Shown piece by piece: positions 40,343-49,234 of a DNA stretch of 64,000 nt. Every line of letters begins with the position of its first letter. The stretch's first letter is position 1. The stretch is from contig NZ_JAMSHO010000001.1 of the NCBI RefSeq assembly GCF_040147005.1, positions 496,001 through 560,000 on the forward strand. The letters are read 5' to 3'. The notes below the pieces were generated by a model that searched no databases, had not been told where the DNA came from, and worked only from the letters and a program-made list of their open reading frames with translations. Both the position numbers and the translations under genes were made by a program. This DNA is from Halomonas sp. H10-9-1 (GTDB taxonomy: Bacteria > Pseudomonadota > Gammaproteobacteria > Pseudomonadales > Halomonadaceae).

Positions 40343-40449
40343 TTGTCCTCAGAGTGGCCGAAATACAACGATTATTGGCCAACTGGCGAATGTCGGCCAC
40401 CCCTTATCGGAATATCGTTCCTGTCGTTGAGTTCACCAGGAGAGTTCCG

Positions 40450-41262
40450 GTGTATGGCGTATTGCTTCTCTGCGGCGGGTTGGCTGGGGTTACCACCGTA
40501 TTGTTCGGTTTCGGTGGCGGTTTCGTCGTCGTTCCCTTGATGTATACCTTGCTGATTGCCGTCCATGGGCCGGATAGCGCGGCTGGTCTGGCGGCCATGC
40601 ATATCGCGGTGGCTACCTCGACCGCACTGATGATCTTCGCGGCTTCTTTGTCGACATGGCGTCACCATCGGCGACGGACCGTGCAATGGCACCTGGTGCG
40701 CCCGCTGGTCGGCTATATCGCCATCGGTGCCGTGCTCGGCGCGACCGCGGCAGTGTCGTTGAGTGGGGGCTGGGTACGCTGGGTGTTCATCGGCTATCTG
40801 GGGCTCACGATTGCGGATGCCATCCTGAGGCCCGGTTTCCTGCATCAGGTGGGTGGTGATGTGCGTCCCCTGGGTCGCTTGGTGACAGCGATGACCGGTA
40901 CCTTCATCGGCACTGTGGCCGCGTTTTTGGGTGTTGGCGGGAGTGTGATGACCGTGCCGCTGATGCGCCGCAGAGGTGCCAGCATGACGGCGGCCACGGC
41001 GATGGCCAGTCCGTTGTCGTTGCCCATGGCGGTGAGTGGCACCGCGACTTATGTGTTGCTGCCAGCTAGCGATACCACTCTGGGCGCCTGGTATACGGGG
41101 TATGTGGACCTGCGGGCCTTGCTAGCGCTGGCGGTGGGGTCATGGCTTGGTATCCGCCTGGCGTCGCTATGGATCGGGCGAATTCCCGATCGTATTCATA
41201 CTTGGGTTTACCTATTACTGCTGACGGTAGTGCTGGTGGTGATGGTCATCATGCACGATTGA
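40450..41262 (+). CDS. TSUP (TauE/SafE) family membrane permease
   Basis: A 270-residue integral membrane protein of the sulfite exporter TauE/SafE family, which moves sulfite, sulfoacetate or other organic anions. About eight hydrophobic helices are visible in two related halves (GLAGVTTVLFGFGGGFVVVPLM and TGTFIGTVAAFLGVGGSVMTVPLM carry the duplicated GxGGG motif). I place the start at GTG 40450, which follows AGGAGA at 6-7 bp; a longer frame from 40354 would add 32 residues over the promoter region of the divergent AraC gene. An IS21 end lies 1 bp behind the stop codon. Confidence 0.82.
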   Translation: MYGVLLLCGGLAGVTTVLFGFGGGFVVVPLMYTLLIAVHGPDSAAGLAAMHIAVATSTALMIFAASLSTWRHHRRRTVQWHLVRPLVGYIAIGAVLGATAAVSLSGGWVRWVFIGYLGLTIADAILRPGFLHQVGGDVRPLGRLVTAMTGTFIGTVAAFLGVGGSVMTVPLMRRRGASMTAATAMASPLSLPMAVSGTATYVLLPASDTTLGAWYTGYVDLRALLALAVGSWLGIRLASLWIGRIPDRIHTWVYLLLLTVVLVVMVIMHD

Positions 41263-41263
41263 A

Positions 41264-42185
41264 TGTCAAGCGACATCAGAAACTGACCCCCTGGCGACAG
41301 TGAAATCTGACCCCCTTACCTGACGACCTGCTCGTGATGGTGGTTGGTATCGGGCTTGATCAGCCCGGCCTTGCGCTTGGCACGCAGTCGGTAACTGTCA
41401 CCGCGGATGGTGATGACGTGACTGTGATGCAGCAGTCGGACGAGAATGGCCGTGGCCACCACGGCGTCACCGAACACCTCACCCCACTCGCTGACCGCCC
41501 GGTTGCTGGTGACCAGCAGGCTGCCACGTTCGTAACGCCGGGTGACCAACTGGAAGAACAGGTTGGCCGCACCCGGCTCCAGCGGCAGGTAGCCCAGCTC
41601 GTCGATGATCAATAGCTTGGGCTTGGCGAAGTGCCTCAGCCGCTCCTCCAGGGCGCCATTGGCATAGGCCTGGACCAGTTGGGTGATCAGTGCCGTGGCG
41701 GTGGTGAACAGCACGGAGTAGCCAGCCTTGACCGCCTCCCGGCCCAGTGCCACGGCGAGGTGGCTCTTGCCCACGCCCGGCGGGCCGAGCAGCAGCAGGG
41801 CATCGCCGTTGGCGATCCAGCGTCCGCAGGCCAGTTCACGGATCTGACCGGGATCGACGGCAGGCTGGGCGCTGAAGTCGAACCCTTCCAGGGTGCGCAG
41901 CTGACTGGCCAGCGAGTGGCGGATACGCAGCGGGTGGCGCGGATCGACCAGGTTGTCCTCCAGCGCCTCGATCACGCCGCTGCTGTCGAGGGCTTCACGC
42001 AGCAGCAGAGCGCCGCTGTCGCTGGTGGTGCGATGGCCGCTCAGCTCAACACGGACAGAGCCGTTGCACGAGGGCGACCAGGTCGTTAGGGTTTCACCCA
42101 TGGCGAGTGGTCCTCTTGAGTCGTGTTCTGGCAGGAACATCCTGATTCTACAAGAGAAAACCACTCGCCATCTTCGTTTTCAGGC
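41264..42185 (-). mobile_element. Composite remnant: IS21 right end fused to an IS1380 left part
   Basis: Bases 41264-41893 are the right end and most of istB of an IS21 element close to element A, in reverse orientation; from about 41900 to 42185 the sequence is the start of an IS1380-family element. The two are joined at CTGCGCAC (41893-41900, complement), a stretch that also occurs in intact istB of element A. No target duplication is visible. The remainder 42186-42355 shows no gene. Confidence 0.82.
41316..42101 (-). pseudogene. Chimeric ORF: IS1380 transposase N terminus fused to IstB C terminus
   Basis: An open frame begins with MGETLTTWSPSCNGSVRVELSGH and continues through RTTSDSGALLLREALD, typical of an IS1380 transposase N terminus (about 67 residues), then switches without a frame break to the IstB sequence LEGFDFSAQPAVDPGQIREL and runs to the IstB end, including Walker A LLGPPGVGKSHLAVALG and Walker B LLIIDELGY. 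The frame reads on upstream to 42164. It arose by deletion or illegitimate recombination between two IS elements and is unlikely to be a transposase, but the ATPase part is complete. Confidence 0.85.
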
Positions 42186-42355
42186 CGGCCTCATGAATAA
42201 GCCGGGGTCATGGCAACACCGTACCTGATGGGTCACGTGTTGCGCTTGGTCATTGAGACCGCCGGATTGATAAAAATTAAGCCGCCACTGTCTTCCGTCA
42301 CTATGAGAAGCTAGACAATAGCCTGCGCAGCTCTGGAGGGGGCACTTGGGGTCGT

Positions 42356-43189
42356 TCATTCGACGCCTGCTTGGGCGTCGGCCCGGCGCCATTCCCGCGG
42401 CGAGCAGCCGGCATGCCGGCGGAACATCTTGGCCAGCGCCGAGGGGCTGCTGTAGCCTACCCGGCCGGCGATGGCGTCCAACGGCACGCCGGTCCGCAGT
42501 AGGCTCTTGGCAAGCCCCAGCCGGTACTGGGCCAGGTATTCGGCGGGGGGCTGGCCGAGGGTGTCGCGAAACTGGCTGGCGAAGCGCGCCCGGGACATGC
42601 CCGCTTCGCTGGCCAGCCCGTTCAGTGTCCAGTCGGCCTGCGGCCGGTCGTGCAGGGCGATCAGCGCCTTGACCAGCTTGGGATGGGCCATCCCCGCCAG
42701 CAGCCCCGACTCCACCTCGCCGGCATCCATCAGATAGCGCAGCAACTGGATCACCAGCAGCTCACACAGTCGATCCAGGGCAGCCTGTCGGCCGCAGCGC
42801 TCCTCCCGCATCTCTGCCTGCATCAGCGCCAGTAGGCCGGCCATGCCGCTCAGCCGATCCAGGGGCGTCACCAGCATCGAGGGCAGGGCGCGATAGATTG
42901 GGCAGATGTTGCCGGCGCCGAAGCGGAAAGAACCGCACAGCGTCTCCGCGCCTTCCGGCCCCGGCCCGAGGTGGTGCGCATCGCCGGCGGCCAGCAGGAT
43001 CAGCACCGGGGCGCCGAAGCGGCGTGGCGGGCCGTCCGCCAGCGTCAGGTCCATGGTGCCGCGGGTCAGGATATGCAGAAAACCGGTGCCTTCCTGCGGG
43101 GGGTGGCGCGCGCTGTAGCACAGCGGGCCGGCGTTGAGCACGCTGGCGGCAAGATGGAAGTGGTCGAGCAGGGCGGCGAGTCGGTCCAT
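42356..43189 (-). CDS. AraC-family transcriptional regulator (cupin_6 type)
   Basis: A 277-residue regulator, N-terminal cupin_6/RCS sensing domain (about 1-170; GFLHILTRGTMDLTLADG and LILLAAGDAHHLGPG) and C-terminal AraC DNA-binding domain (about 185-270; GLASEAGMSRARFASQFRDTLGQPP, then AIAGRVGYSSPSALAKMFRRHAG). The usual start is ATG 43189 (MDRLAALLDHFHLA); the longer frame would begin with TTG and run through the operator-like repeats. It is divergent from the cytochrome P460 gene, with a pair of direct repeats in between that could be its binding site. The effector is unknown. Confidence 0.88.
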   Translation of the reverse strand: MDRLAALLDHFHLAASVLNAGPLCYSARHPPQEGTGFLHILTRGTMDLTLADGPPRRFGAPVLILLAAGDAHHLGPGPEGAETLCGSFRFGAGNICPIYRALPSMLVTPLDRLSGMAGLLALMQAEMREERCGRQAALDRLCELLVIQLLRYLMDAGEVESGLLAGMAHPKLVKALIALHDRPQADWTLNGLASEAGMSRARFASQFRDTLGQPPAEYLAQYRLGLAKSLLRTGVPLDAIAGRVGYSSPSALAKMFRRHAGCSPREWRRADAQAGVE

Positions 43190-43190
43190 C

Positions 43191-43225
43191 TTGAGACTCC
43201 TGGACACATATTGAAGACTCCTGGA
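43191..43225. promoter_or_regulatory. Tandem operator-like direct repeats between AraC regulator and P460 gene
   Basis: TTGAGACTCCTGGA (43191-43204) is repeated as TTGAAGACTCCTGGA (43211-43225), a period of about 20-21 bp, two helical turns. Such tandem repeats are the usual binding sites of AraC-family dimers and lie just upstream of the regulator's start codon. Confidence 0.6.
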
Positions 43226-43289
43226 ATCCAATCGTCCAGCGTGCCGCCTAGACTGTCAATCGCCGGCACCCGAACAGGAGGAACGGACC

Positions 43290-43841
43290 ATGACAACAAC
43301 CAATGCCCTTGGCCTGGCGGCACTTCTGGCCCTGACTAGCCTTCCCGTCCTCGCTGCCGACCTGGCGACGACGACCTATAGCGAACACGTGGACGGCGAG
43401 GGCGGTATCTCGCTCCCGGCAGGGGTCCGGGACCACTGGGTTCACCTGGGGTCCTGGGTGGTCAACGACACCGAGGCCCCCGGGGCCGGCTTCCATGATG
43501 TCTATACCCAGCCCGAGGCCGCGCGGGCCTACCAGGAGAGCGGCGAGTTCGCCGATGGCACGGTCCTGGTCAAGGAGATTCGCAGCATCGAGGCCGGTGA
43601 AAAGACCACCGGACCCGCGCTGTGGGCCGGCGAACCGCAGATCTGGTTCGTGATGGTCAAGGACACCCAGGGGCGCTTCGACAGTCCCCACTGGGGCGAA
43701 GGCTGGGGCTGGGCGCTGTTCAAGGCCGAGGCGCCGGAGCAGAACGTGTCCGAGAGCTTTGAGGGTACCTGCAAGGGCTGCCACGTGCCGGCGCAGCAGG
43801 CCGATTGGGTCTTCGTCGAGGGCTACCCGACGCTGCGCTGA
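43290..43841 (+). CDS. Cytochrome P460 family protein
   Basis: A 183-residue exported c-type cytochrome. The signal peptide (about 1-23, LAALLALTSLPVLA) is followed by a cytochrome_P460 domain (HWVHLGSWVVNDTEAPGAGFHDVYTQPEAA is the usual start; only GSWVVND and FHDVYTQPEA are given as key parts). The heme motif CKGCH is at residues 161-165 near the C terminus. P460 proteins oxidise hydroxylamine or detoxify NO-related compounds; the Lys crosslink of true P460 cannot be verified by eye. It is divergent from the AraC regulator that probably controls it. The ATG follows GGAGGA. Confidence 0.88.
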   Translation: MTTTNALGLAALLALTSLPVLAADLATTTYSEHVDGEGGISLPAGVRDHWVHLGSWVVNDTEAPGAGFHDVYTQPEAARAYQESGEFADGTVLVKEIRSIEAGEKTTGPALWAGEPQIWFVMVKDTQGRFDSPHWGEGWGWALFKAEAPEQNVSESFEGTCKGCHVPAQQADWVFVEGYPTLR

Positions 43842-44059
43842 GCGGTGGGAGCGGCCCTGTGCCAGGGCATGAGCACGAAGAAGCCGTCGAGGATCGATTC
43901 GCCCTCGGCGAGCCGTTCATGGCGCTCCATGAGTGCCACGTCGCCAGCGACTTCGCACACAGGACGCAGGACGTTATAAGCTCTTAACCTTCCGGTTGTT
44001 GCACACCGAGCGCCGTGGGCCTAAGGTCCGCGGCGCCTATCGTTTCCCAAGAGGTCAAG

Positions 44060-45343
44060 ATGTCTACTCTTCTGTCCCCCCTGTGGCACGGCTATCGCGA
44101 TGCCTCGCTGATCCTGCGCGTGAGCCTCGCCCTGGTGCTGGGCGTGGTGGTCGGCCTGGTCGGCGGGCCCACGGTGGCCGAATGGCTGGCCCCGCTGGGC
44201 GAGCTGCTGATGCGGCTGTTGAAGTTCATCATCCTGCCCATCGTGCTGTTCACCCTGATGGCCGGCATCAACCAGGGGCGGGCCGGCAGCCTCGGGCGAA
44301 TCGGCCGCAAGGTGTTCTTCTACTACCTGGCCACCTCGGCGCTGGCCATCGCCGTGGGCCTGGCCGTGGCGACCCTGCTGTCGCCGGGGGAGGGCATGTC
44401 CCTCGAGGGGGCTGGCTCGGTCTCGGTGCCCGACAACCCCGGCATCCTCTCGGTGATCCTCGGCGTCGTGCCCAACAACATCGTCGCCGCCTTCGCCGAG
44501 CAGGACCTGCTCGGTATCATCTTCGTCGCGCTGGTGTTCGGCCTCGCCGTGGCGAAGCTGCGCCAGTCCGAGTCCCAGGCGGCGCTTGGCGAGAGGCTCT
44601 ATGACCTGATCGAGGCGCTCAACGCCGCCACGCTCAAGGTGATGGACGGCATCCTGCATGTGGTGCCGGTCGGGGTCTTCGCCATCGTGGTCGGTACCGT
44701 CGCCGACCAGGGTCTGGCGACCCTGCTCTCGCTGGGCGACATGGTGGTGGTGCTCTACCTGGCGTTGGGCGTGCACTTGCTGGTCTATATCGGCCTGCTG
44801 CGCGGCTTCGGTGTGCCGGTGCGGGCCTTCTTCCGCGAGGCGCGCACGCCCATGGCCACCGCCTTCGCCACCCAGAGCAGCTCCGGCACCCTGCCGCTGA
44901 CCCTCAACGCCGCGAGCCGCCTGGGCCTGCCGAAAAGCCTCTACGGCTTCAGCCTGCCGCTGGGCGCGACGCTCAACATGGACGGGGCGGCGATCCGCAT
45001 CGCCATCTCGGCGGTGTTCGCCGCCAACGTGATGGGCGCGCCGCTGGACTGGTCGAGCATGCTGCAGATCGTGGTGGTGGGCACGCTGATCTCGGTGGGC
45101 ACCGCCGGGGTACCGGGCGCCGGCATCGTGATGATCGCCACGGTGTTCTCCCAGGTCGGCCTGCCCATCGAGGCCGTGGCGCTGCTCACCGCCATCGATG
45201 CGTTGGTCGGCATGGGCTGCACGGCGCTCAATGTCACCGGCGACCTGGTCGGCACCGCGGTGATCGGCCGTAGCGAGGGCGAGCGCATCGAGGCCCGCGT
45301 CGCCCCGCAGGCGGCCGCCGCCGGCCAGGGCGACGCCTCATGA
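44060..45343 (+). CDS. Dicarboxylate/amino acid:cation symporter (DAACS family)
   Basis: A 427-residue sodium or proton-coupled symporter for C4-dicarboxylates, glutamate or related acids. Family motifs: IILPIVLFTLMAGI in the third helix, SSSGTLPLTLNAASRLGLPKSLYGFSLPLGATLNMDGAAI is the serine-rich loop and NMDG motif (key part SSSGTLPLTL and ATLNMDGAAI) and GVPGAGIVMI. About eight membrane segments plus two re-entrant loops are evident. The ATG at 44060 has AGAGGT upstream; a longer frame from 44015 lacks a Shine-Dalgarno. The rlmA start overlaps the stop (ATGA), an unusual neighbour. Confidence 0.9.
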   Translation: MSTLLSPLWHGYRDASLILRVSLALVLGVVVGLVGGPTVAEWLAPLGELLMRLLKFIILPIVLFTLMAGINQGRAGSLGRIGRKVFFYYLATSALAIAVGLAVATLLSPGEGMSLEGAGSVSVPDNPGILSVILGVVPNNIVAAFAEQDLLGIIFVALVFGLAVAKLRQSESQAALGERLYDLIEALNAATLKVMDGILHVVPVGVFAIVVGTVADQGLATLLSLGDMVVVLYLALGVHLLVYIGLLRGFGVPVRAFFREARTPMATAFATQSSSGTLPLTLNAASRLGLPKSLYGFSLPLGATLNMDGAAIRIAISAVFAANVMGAPLDWSSMLQIVVVGTLISVGTAGVPGAGIVMIATVFSQVGLPIEAVALLTAIDALVGMGCTALNVTGDLVGTAVIGRSEGERIEARVAPQAAAAGQGDAS

Positions 45344-46248
45344 GCAGCATCCCCTTCGCGGCACTGGCCTGTCCGCTCGACGGTGAGGCGCTAGAGCGCC
45401 ACGATGGCGCCTGGCGCTGCGCCGCCGGGCACAGCTTCGATATCGCCCGGCAGGGCTACGTGCACCTGCTGCCGGTGCAGCAGAAGCGCTCCAAGGATCC
45501 CGGCGACAGCAAGGCGATGGTCGCGGCGCGCCAGCGCTTCCTCGAGGCCGGCCACTATCGGCCGCTGGCCGAGGCGGTCGGCCGCGCGGTGCTGGCCGGG
45601 GCGGGGAGCGAGCCGCTGAGCTGCCTCGACGCCGGCTGCGGCGAGGGCTACTACCTGCGCGAGCTCGCCCGCACCTGTGATGAGCGGTGTGATGACGAGA
45701 GTCGCGACGCGGCGAGCGAGGCGCCGTCGCTCTCGCTGCTGGGCCTGGATATCTCCAAGTGGGCGGTGCTCGCGGCCGCCCGCCAGGGCAAGCAGGCGGG
45801 GGTGTCGGCGAGCTGGGTGGTAGGCAGTAACGCCCATCTGCCGGTGCAGACGGGTGCGCTCGACCGGCTGCTCTGCCTGTTCGGCTTCCCGGTGGCCGCG
45901 GAGTTCGCCCGGGTGATGAGACCCGGCGGGGTGCTGCTGATGGCCGAGGCGGGGCCGGATCACCTGCGTGAACTGCGCGAGATCATCTACCCCCGGCTGA
46001 AGCCCGAGCGAGCCGCAGAGCCCGCCGCGCCGGCGGGCTTCGCGCGCCTCGATACCGAGACCCTGCGCTATCCCCTCGCGCTCGACGGCGCCGCCTCCAT
46101 CGCCGACCTGCTGGCGATGACGCCGCACCTCTATCGCGCCAGCGTCGAGGGCCGGGAACGGGCGGCGGTGCTCGACGCCCTCAGCGTCACCGTGGAGGTG
46201 CGCCTGACGCGCTACGTGCGCCAAGGTGCCGAGGAGCCGGCGGCGTGA
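45340..46248 (+). CDS. rlmA: 23S rRNA (guanine(745)-N(1))-methyltransferase
   Basis: RlmA methylates G745 of 23S rRNA with SAM. The 302-residue product begins with the zinc-binding motif (CPLDGEALERHDGAWRC, then GHSFD) and continues with the YVHLLPVQQK signature, the SAM-binding LDAGCGEGYYL, DISKWAVLAAAR and the FGFPVAAEFARVMRPGG motif. A short acidic insertion (DERCDDESRDAASEA) lies between two core strands. The start overlaps the symporter stop and the end overlaps ychJ by 4 bp, so all three are translationally coupled. Length matches the family (about 270-300). Confidence 0.9.
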   Translation: MSSIPFAALACPLDGEALERHDGAWRCAAGHSFDIARQGYVHLLPVQQKRSKDPGDSKAMVAARQRFLEAGHYRPLAEAVGRAVLAGAGSEPLSCLDAGCGEGYYLRELARTCDERCDDESRDAASEAPSLSLLGLDISKWAVLAAARQGKQAGVSASWVVGSNAHLPVQTGALDRLLCLFGFPVAAEFARVMRPGGVLLMAEAGPDHLRELREIIYPRLKPERAAEPAAPAGFARLDTETLRYPLALDGAASIADLLAMTPHLYRASVEGRERAAVLDALSVTVEVRLTRYVRQGAEEPAA

Positions 46249-46748
46249 CGCCCGCCGCGGATCGGACCTCCCTCGAGGCCGCCCTGGCCTCTCGGCCTGG
46301 GGCCTGCCCCTGCGGCAGCGGCAGCGGCCGAGCGCTCGCCGACTGCTGCGGGCGCTACCATGCCGGCGAGCCGGCACCGACCCCAGAGGCGCTGATGCGC
46401 TCACGCTATAGCGCCTTCGTGCTGCGCTTGACCGACTACCTGATGGCGACCTGGCACCCGAGCACCCGGCCACAGACTATCGACTCGGACCCTGTGACCG
46501 TCTGGAAGCGCCTCGAGGTTCTCGAGAGCGGAGAGAAGGGGGAGCGGGGCAGGGTGCATTTTCGTGCCACCTTCCGCGAGGGGCGTCGCTGGGCGGTGCT
46601 CGAGGAGTGCTCGCGGTTCGTGCTTGAGGCGGGGCGTTGGTTCTACGTCGATGGCAACCCCGGCCTGCACCGGCTCAAGCCCGGCCGCAACGCGCCCTGT
46701 CCCTGCGGCAGCGGGCGCAAGTTCAAGGCCTGCTGTGGGCAGTCATGA
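46245..46748 (+). CDS. ychJ: YchJ family protein with two SEC-C motifs
   Basis: A 167-residue UPF0225/YchJ protein, function unknown. A zinc-binding SEC-C motif sits at each end: CPCGSGSGRALADCC near residues 23-37 and CPCGSGRKFKACC at the C terminus, with a YchJ middle domain (MRSRYSAFVLRLTDYLMATWHPSTRP). Translation starts at a GTG that overlaps the rlmA stop. A hairpin with a T tract 110 bp downstream ends the transcript. Confidence 0.88.
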   Translation: MTPAADRTSLEAALASRPGACPCGSGSGRALADCCGRYHAGEPAPTPEALMRSRYSAFVLRLTDYLMATWHPSTRPQTIDSDPVTVWKRLEVLESGEKGERGRVHFRATFREGRRWAVLEECSRFVLEAGRWFYVDGNPGLHRLKPGRNAPCPCGSGRKFKACCGQS

Positions 46749-46859
46749 GCGGGTGGTTCTTCGCTAGCGTTGCGCAGTCGAGGCTCAGTGAGGTGCCGGC
46801 GCTGGGGGTGGCCCATTGGCTGGTAGGCAGGAGTGGCCGCGGGGCGGGCAGCAACGAAG

Positions 46860-46888
46860 CAGGGCCCGCCGAAGCGAGCCCTGTTTTT
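46860..46888 (+). terminator. Terminator for the symporter-rlmA-ychJ operon
   Basis: CAGGGC-C-CGC / GCG-A-GCCCTG with loop CGAA is followed by TTTTT on the plus strand. On the minus strand the stem is preceded by A residues and is even better paired, so it may also stop transcription from the cold-shock gene. Confidence 0.8.
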
Positions 46889-46925
46889 ACGAACCCTGAG
46901 GCTCGTCAGCGTTTCTGATCGCGGA

Positions 46926-47129
46926 TCAAAGCGGCTTGATGTTAGAGGCCTGGAGGCCCTTCTTGCCCTGAGTCACGTCAAAGGAGACGCTTTGACCTTC
47001 CTGCAGGGACTTGAAGCCATCAGCCTGAATCTCGGAGAAGTGGGCGAAGACATCATCACCGCCGTCGGACGGAGAGATGAAGCCGAAGCCTTTGGAGTCG
47101 TTGAACCACTTCACGGTACCAGTTGCCAT
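46926..47129 (-). CDS. CspA-family cold-shock protein
   Basis: A 67-residue single OB-fold nucleic-acid chaperone. RNP1 is KGFGFISP and RNP2 is DVFAHFS; the start [14 protein letters not shown] and end [12 protein letters not shown] are standard. AAGGA precedes the ATG at 7 bp. CspA-like proteins melt mRNA structure in the cold or during growth; which paralogue this is cannot be said. It has a long leader (about 70 nt) like cold-shock genes. Confidence 0.95.
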   Translation of the reverse strand: MATGTVKWFNDSKGFGFISPSDGGDDVFAHFSEIQADGFKSLQEGQSVSFDVTQGKKGLQASNIKPL

Positions 47130-47432
47130 GTTAAATCCTTTCGCGCTTAGCGCCTTGCAAAGTTCCTGGTGTCACCCAGATGTCATAGCGGGTAAAACAA
47201 GAATGATCATACAGGCGGTCGAAAGAATTCGAATGCTGCTGAAACCATGCTGCTTGCCAACCTACTGGCGCTAAGGTCTCATTCCTGGCGGTTCGGGTCA
47301 AAGGATTTCGTGATTTATTTTTCAGGGTGGCCGTCGCCGGAGGGGGCTCCGGCGGCTCGATCGCGCTGTCTCCACGGGCACGCTCTTGCTAGACTTCGCC
47401 GTTGATTCTGCGTCCCGGGAGAGGCACGCCGC
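47130..47432. promoter_or_regulatory. Divergent intergenic region: csp leader/promoter and scpA upstream region
   Basis: On the minus strand a TATGAT -10 (complement at 47206-47211) would start the csp transcript near 47199, leaving a leader of about 70 nt with a small hairpin (GCGCTAAGCGC). The scpA side (47300-47432) shows only weak promoter-like sequence, with GTG at 47433 preceded by GGAGAGG. No gene was seen in this 303-bp stretch. Confidence 0.5.
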
Positions 47433-48356
47433 GTGAGCGCTACCCCCGATACCGCCAGCCTCGAACAGACCGCTGCCGGCGCCGGCCATGCCGGGGTGCT
47501 GGGCAGGTTGTTCGATGAGCCGATTACCGAGCTCCCGGAGGATCTCTATATTCCACCGGAAGCGTTGCGCGTGTTCCTCGAAGCCTTCGAGGGACCGCTC
47601 GACCTGCTGCTCTACCTGATTCGTCGCCAGAATCTGGATATCCTGGCCATCGACGTGGCCGCCATCACTCGCCAGTACATCGAGTATGTGGAGCTGATGA
47701 AGGCCATGGAGATCGAACTGGCCGGGGAGTATCTGTTGATGGCGGCGATGCTGGCCGAGATCAAGTCGCGCACCCTGCTGCCGCGCCCGCCGAAGGAGGG
47801 GGGCGATGAGGAGGAGGACCCACGCGCCGAGCTTATTCGTCGCCTGCAGGAGTATGAGCGGTTGAAGAGCGCCGCCGAGTCGCTAGCCGAGCTGCCCCGC
47901 CTGGGGCGCGACTGGTTCCCGGCCCGGGCGGCGTTGCCAGCGCTGGAGAGCCGGGTGATCCACCCCGATGTGGAGCTGGACCAGTTGCTGGGCGCGCTGG
48001 CGGGTATCCTGCGCCGCGCCGAGCTCAACCAGACCCACCAGGTCAGTCGCGAGACGCTCTCGACCCGCGAGCGCATGCTGGCGATCATGGCACGGCTCGA
48101 GGATGGGCGCTTCGTGCCCTTCGAGGCCCTGTTCTCCATGGAGGAGGGGCGCGCCGGGGTGGTGGTCACCTTCATGGCGATCCTCGAGCTGGCCAAGGAG
48201 GCGATGATCGAGATCGTGCAGAACGCGCCCCTGTCGCCGCTGCATGTGCGTGCCCGGGCGGCCACGGCGGAGGGTGGTGACCTGGATGACCTGGATGACC
48301 TGGAGGGCGAGGGAGAGGGCGCCTTCGAGGATGATGATGGAGAGAGGGCACCATGA
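47433..48356 (+). CDS. scpA: Segregation and condensation protein A
   Basis: The kleisin subunit of the SMC-ScpA-ScpB complex, bridging the SMC heads. The 307-residue product has an N-terminal SMC-neck-binding domain (FEGPLDLLLYLIRRQNLDILAIDVA), the conserved EYLLMAAMLAEIKSRTLLPRPP helix and a C-terminal winged-helix part (MLAIMARLEDGRFVPFEALFS). A C-terminal acidic low-complexity tail (DLDDLDDLEGEGEGAFEDDDGE) is longer than in many relatives. Translation starts at GTG 47433 with GGAGAGG upstream. It is coupled to scpB by an ATGA overlap. smc lies at the left end of the window. Confidence 0.95.
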   Translation: MSATPDTASLEQTAAGAGHAGVLGRLFDEPITELPEDLYIPPEALRVFLEAFEGPLDLLLYLIRRQNLDILAIDVAAITRQYIEYVELMKAMEIELAGEYLLMAAMLAEIKSRTLLPRPPKEGGDEEEDPRAELIRRLQEYERLKSAAESLAELPRLGRDWFPARAALPALESRVIHPDVELDQLLGALAGILRRAELNQTHQVSRETLSTRERMLAIMARLEDGRFVPFEALFSMEEGRAGVVVTFMAILELAKEAMIEIVQNAPLSPLHVRARAATAEGGDLDDLDDLEGEGEGAFEDDDGERAP

Positions 48357-49234
48357 CCGCCATGGAGTTTCCCGATGCTCTGGACGAGATCCTCGAAGCG
48401 GCGTTGCTGGCCGCCGGCGAGCCACTGGACCTGGAGCGCATGGCGGCGCTGTTTGACGATCACGAGCGGCCGCCGCGGCGGGCCCTGCGTGAGGCGCTGG
48501 AGCGCCTGGGGGTGCGCCACGAGCGAGGGGCGCTGGAGCTGATCGAGACCGCCTCGGGCTATCAGTTGCGCATCCGGCCGCGACTTTCGCCCTGGGTGTC
48601 GCGGTTGTGGGACGAGCGGCCCCCGCGTTACTCCCGGGCACTGCTCGAGACCCTGGCGCTGATCGCCTACCGCCAGCCGGTCACCCGCGGGGACATCGAG
48701 GAGGTGCGTGGGGTCACGGTGAGCGGCTCGATCATGCGTACCTTGCTGGAGCGCGGCTGGATCCGCGTGGTGGGGCATCGCGACGTGCCGGGGCGACCGG
48801 CGGTCTACGCCACTACACGCGGTTTCCTCGATGACTTCGGCCTCAAGACCCTCGACGAACTGCCCCCCATGCATGAGTTGAAGGAGTTCGAGGAGCCGGA
48901 GGCGGTCAAGGCGCTTGAGGAGGAGGGCCCGCCGCCGGGCCAGGCCGAGATCCTCGCCCAGGCGGATGCGGCCTCGGCGGAGGATGACGAGAAGGAGGGG
49001 GCCGACGAGGCGTCCGCTAACGCTACACTACTCGAGGAAGCGCCGGCCGAGCCCGGTGCTCCCCATACGACGGCCGGGAGGGCCGACGCAGACCACGCCG
49101 GGACGGCGTCCGAGCGGACAGGGCTGAGCTTCGCCGATCTCGAGGCTCGTCTGTCCGAACGTGCCCGGGGCCGCGTCGACGATGACGCTGCCCCGGGTGC
49201 GGAATCCACACCCAGTGAGAACGACGATTCATGA
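48353..49234 (+). CDS. scpB: Segregation and condensation protein B
   Basis: ScpB binds ScpA as a dimer and stabilises the SMC complex. The 293-residue product has two winged-helix domains; characteristic stretches are [54 protein letters not shown] and [18 protein letters not shown]. After about residue 180 there is a long acidic, Ala/Glu-rich tail (up to 293), longer than in E. coli-like relatives and of low complexity. The ends overlap scpA and rluB by 4 bp each (ATGA), so the three genes form one translationally coupled operon. Confidence 0.94.
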   Translation: MTAMEFPDALDEILEAALLAAGEPLDLERMAALFDDHERPPRRALREALERLGVRHERGALELIETASGYQLRIRPRLSPWVSRLWDERPPRYSRALLETLALIAYRQPVTRGDIEEVRGVTVSGSIMRTLLERGWIRVVGHRDVPGRPAVYATTRGFLDDFGLKTLDELPPMHELKEFEEPEAVKALEEEGPPPGQAEILAQADAASAEDDEKEGADEASANATLLEEAPAEPGAPHTTAGRADADHAGTASERTGLSFADLEARLSERARGRVDDDAAPGAESTPSENDDS

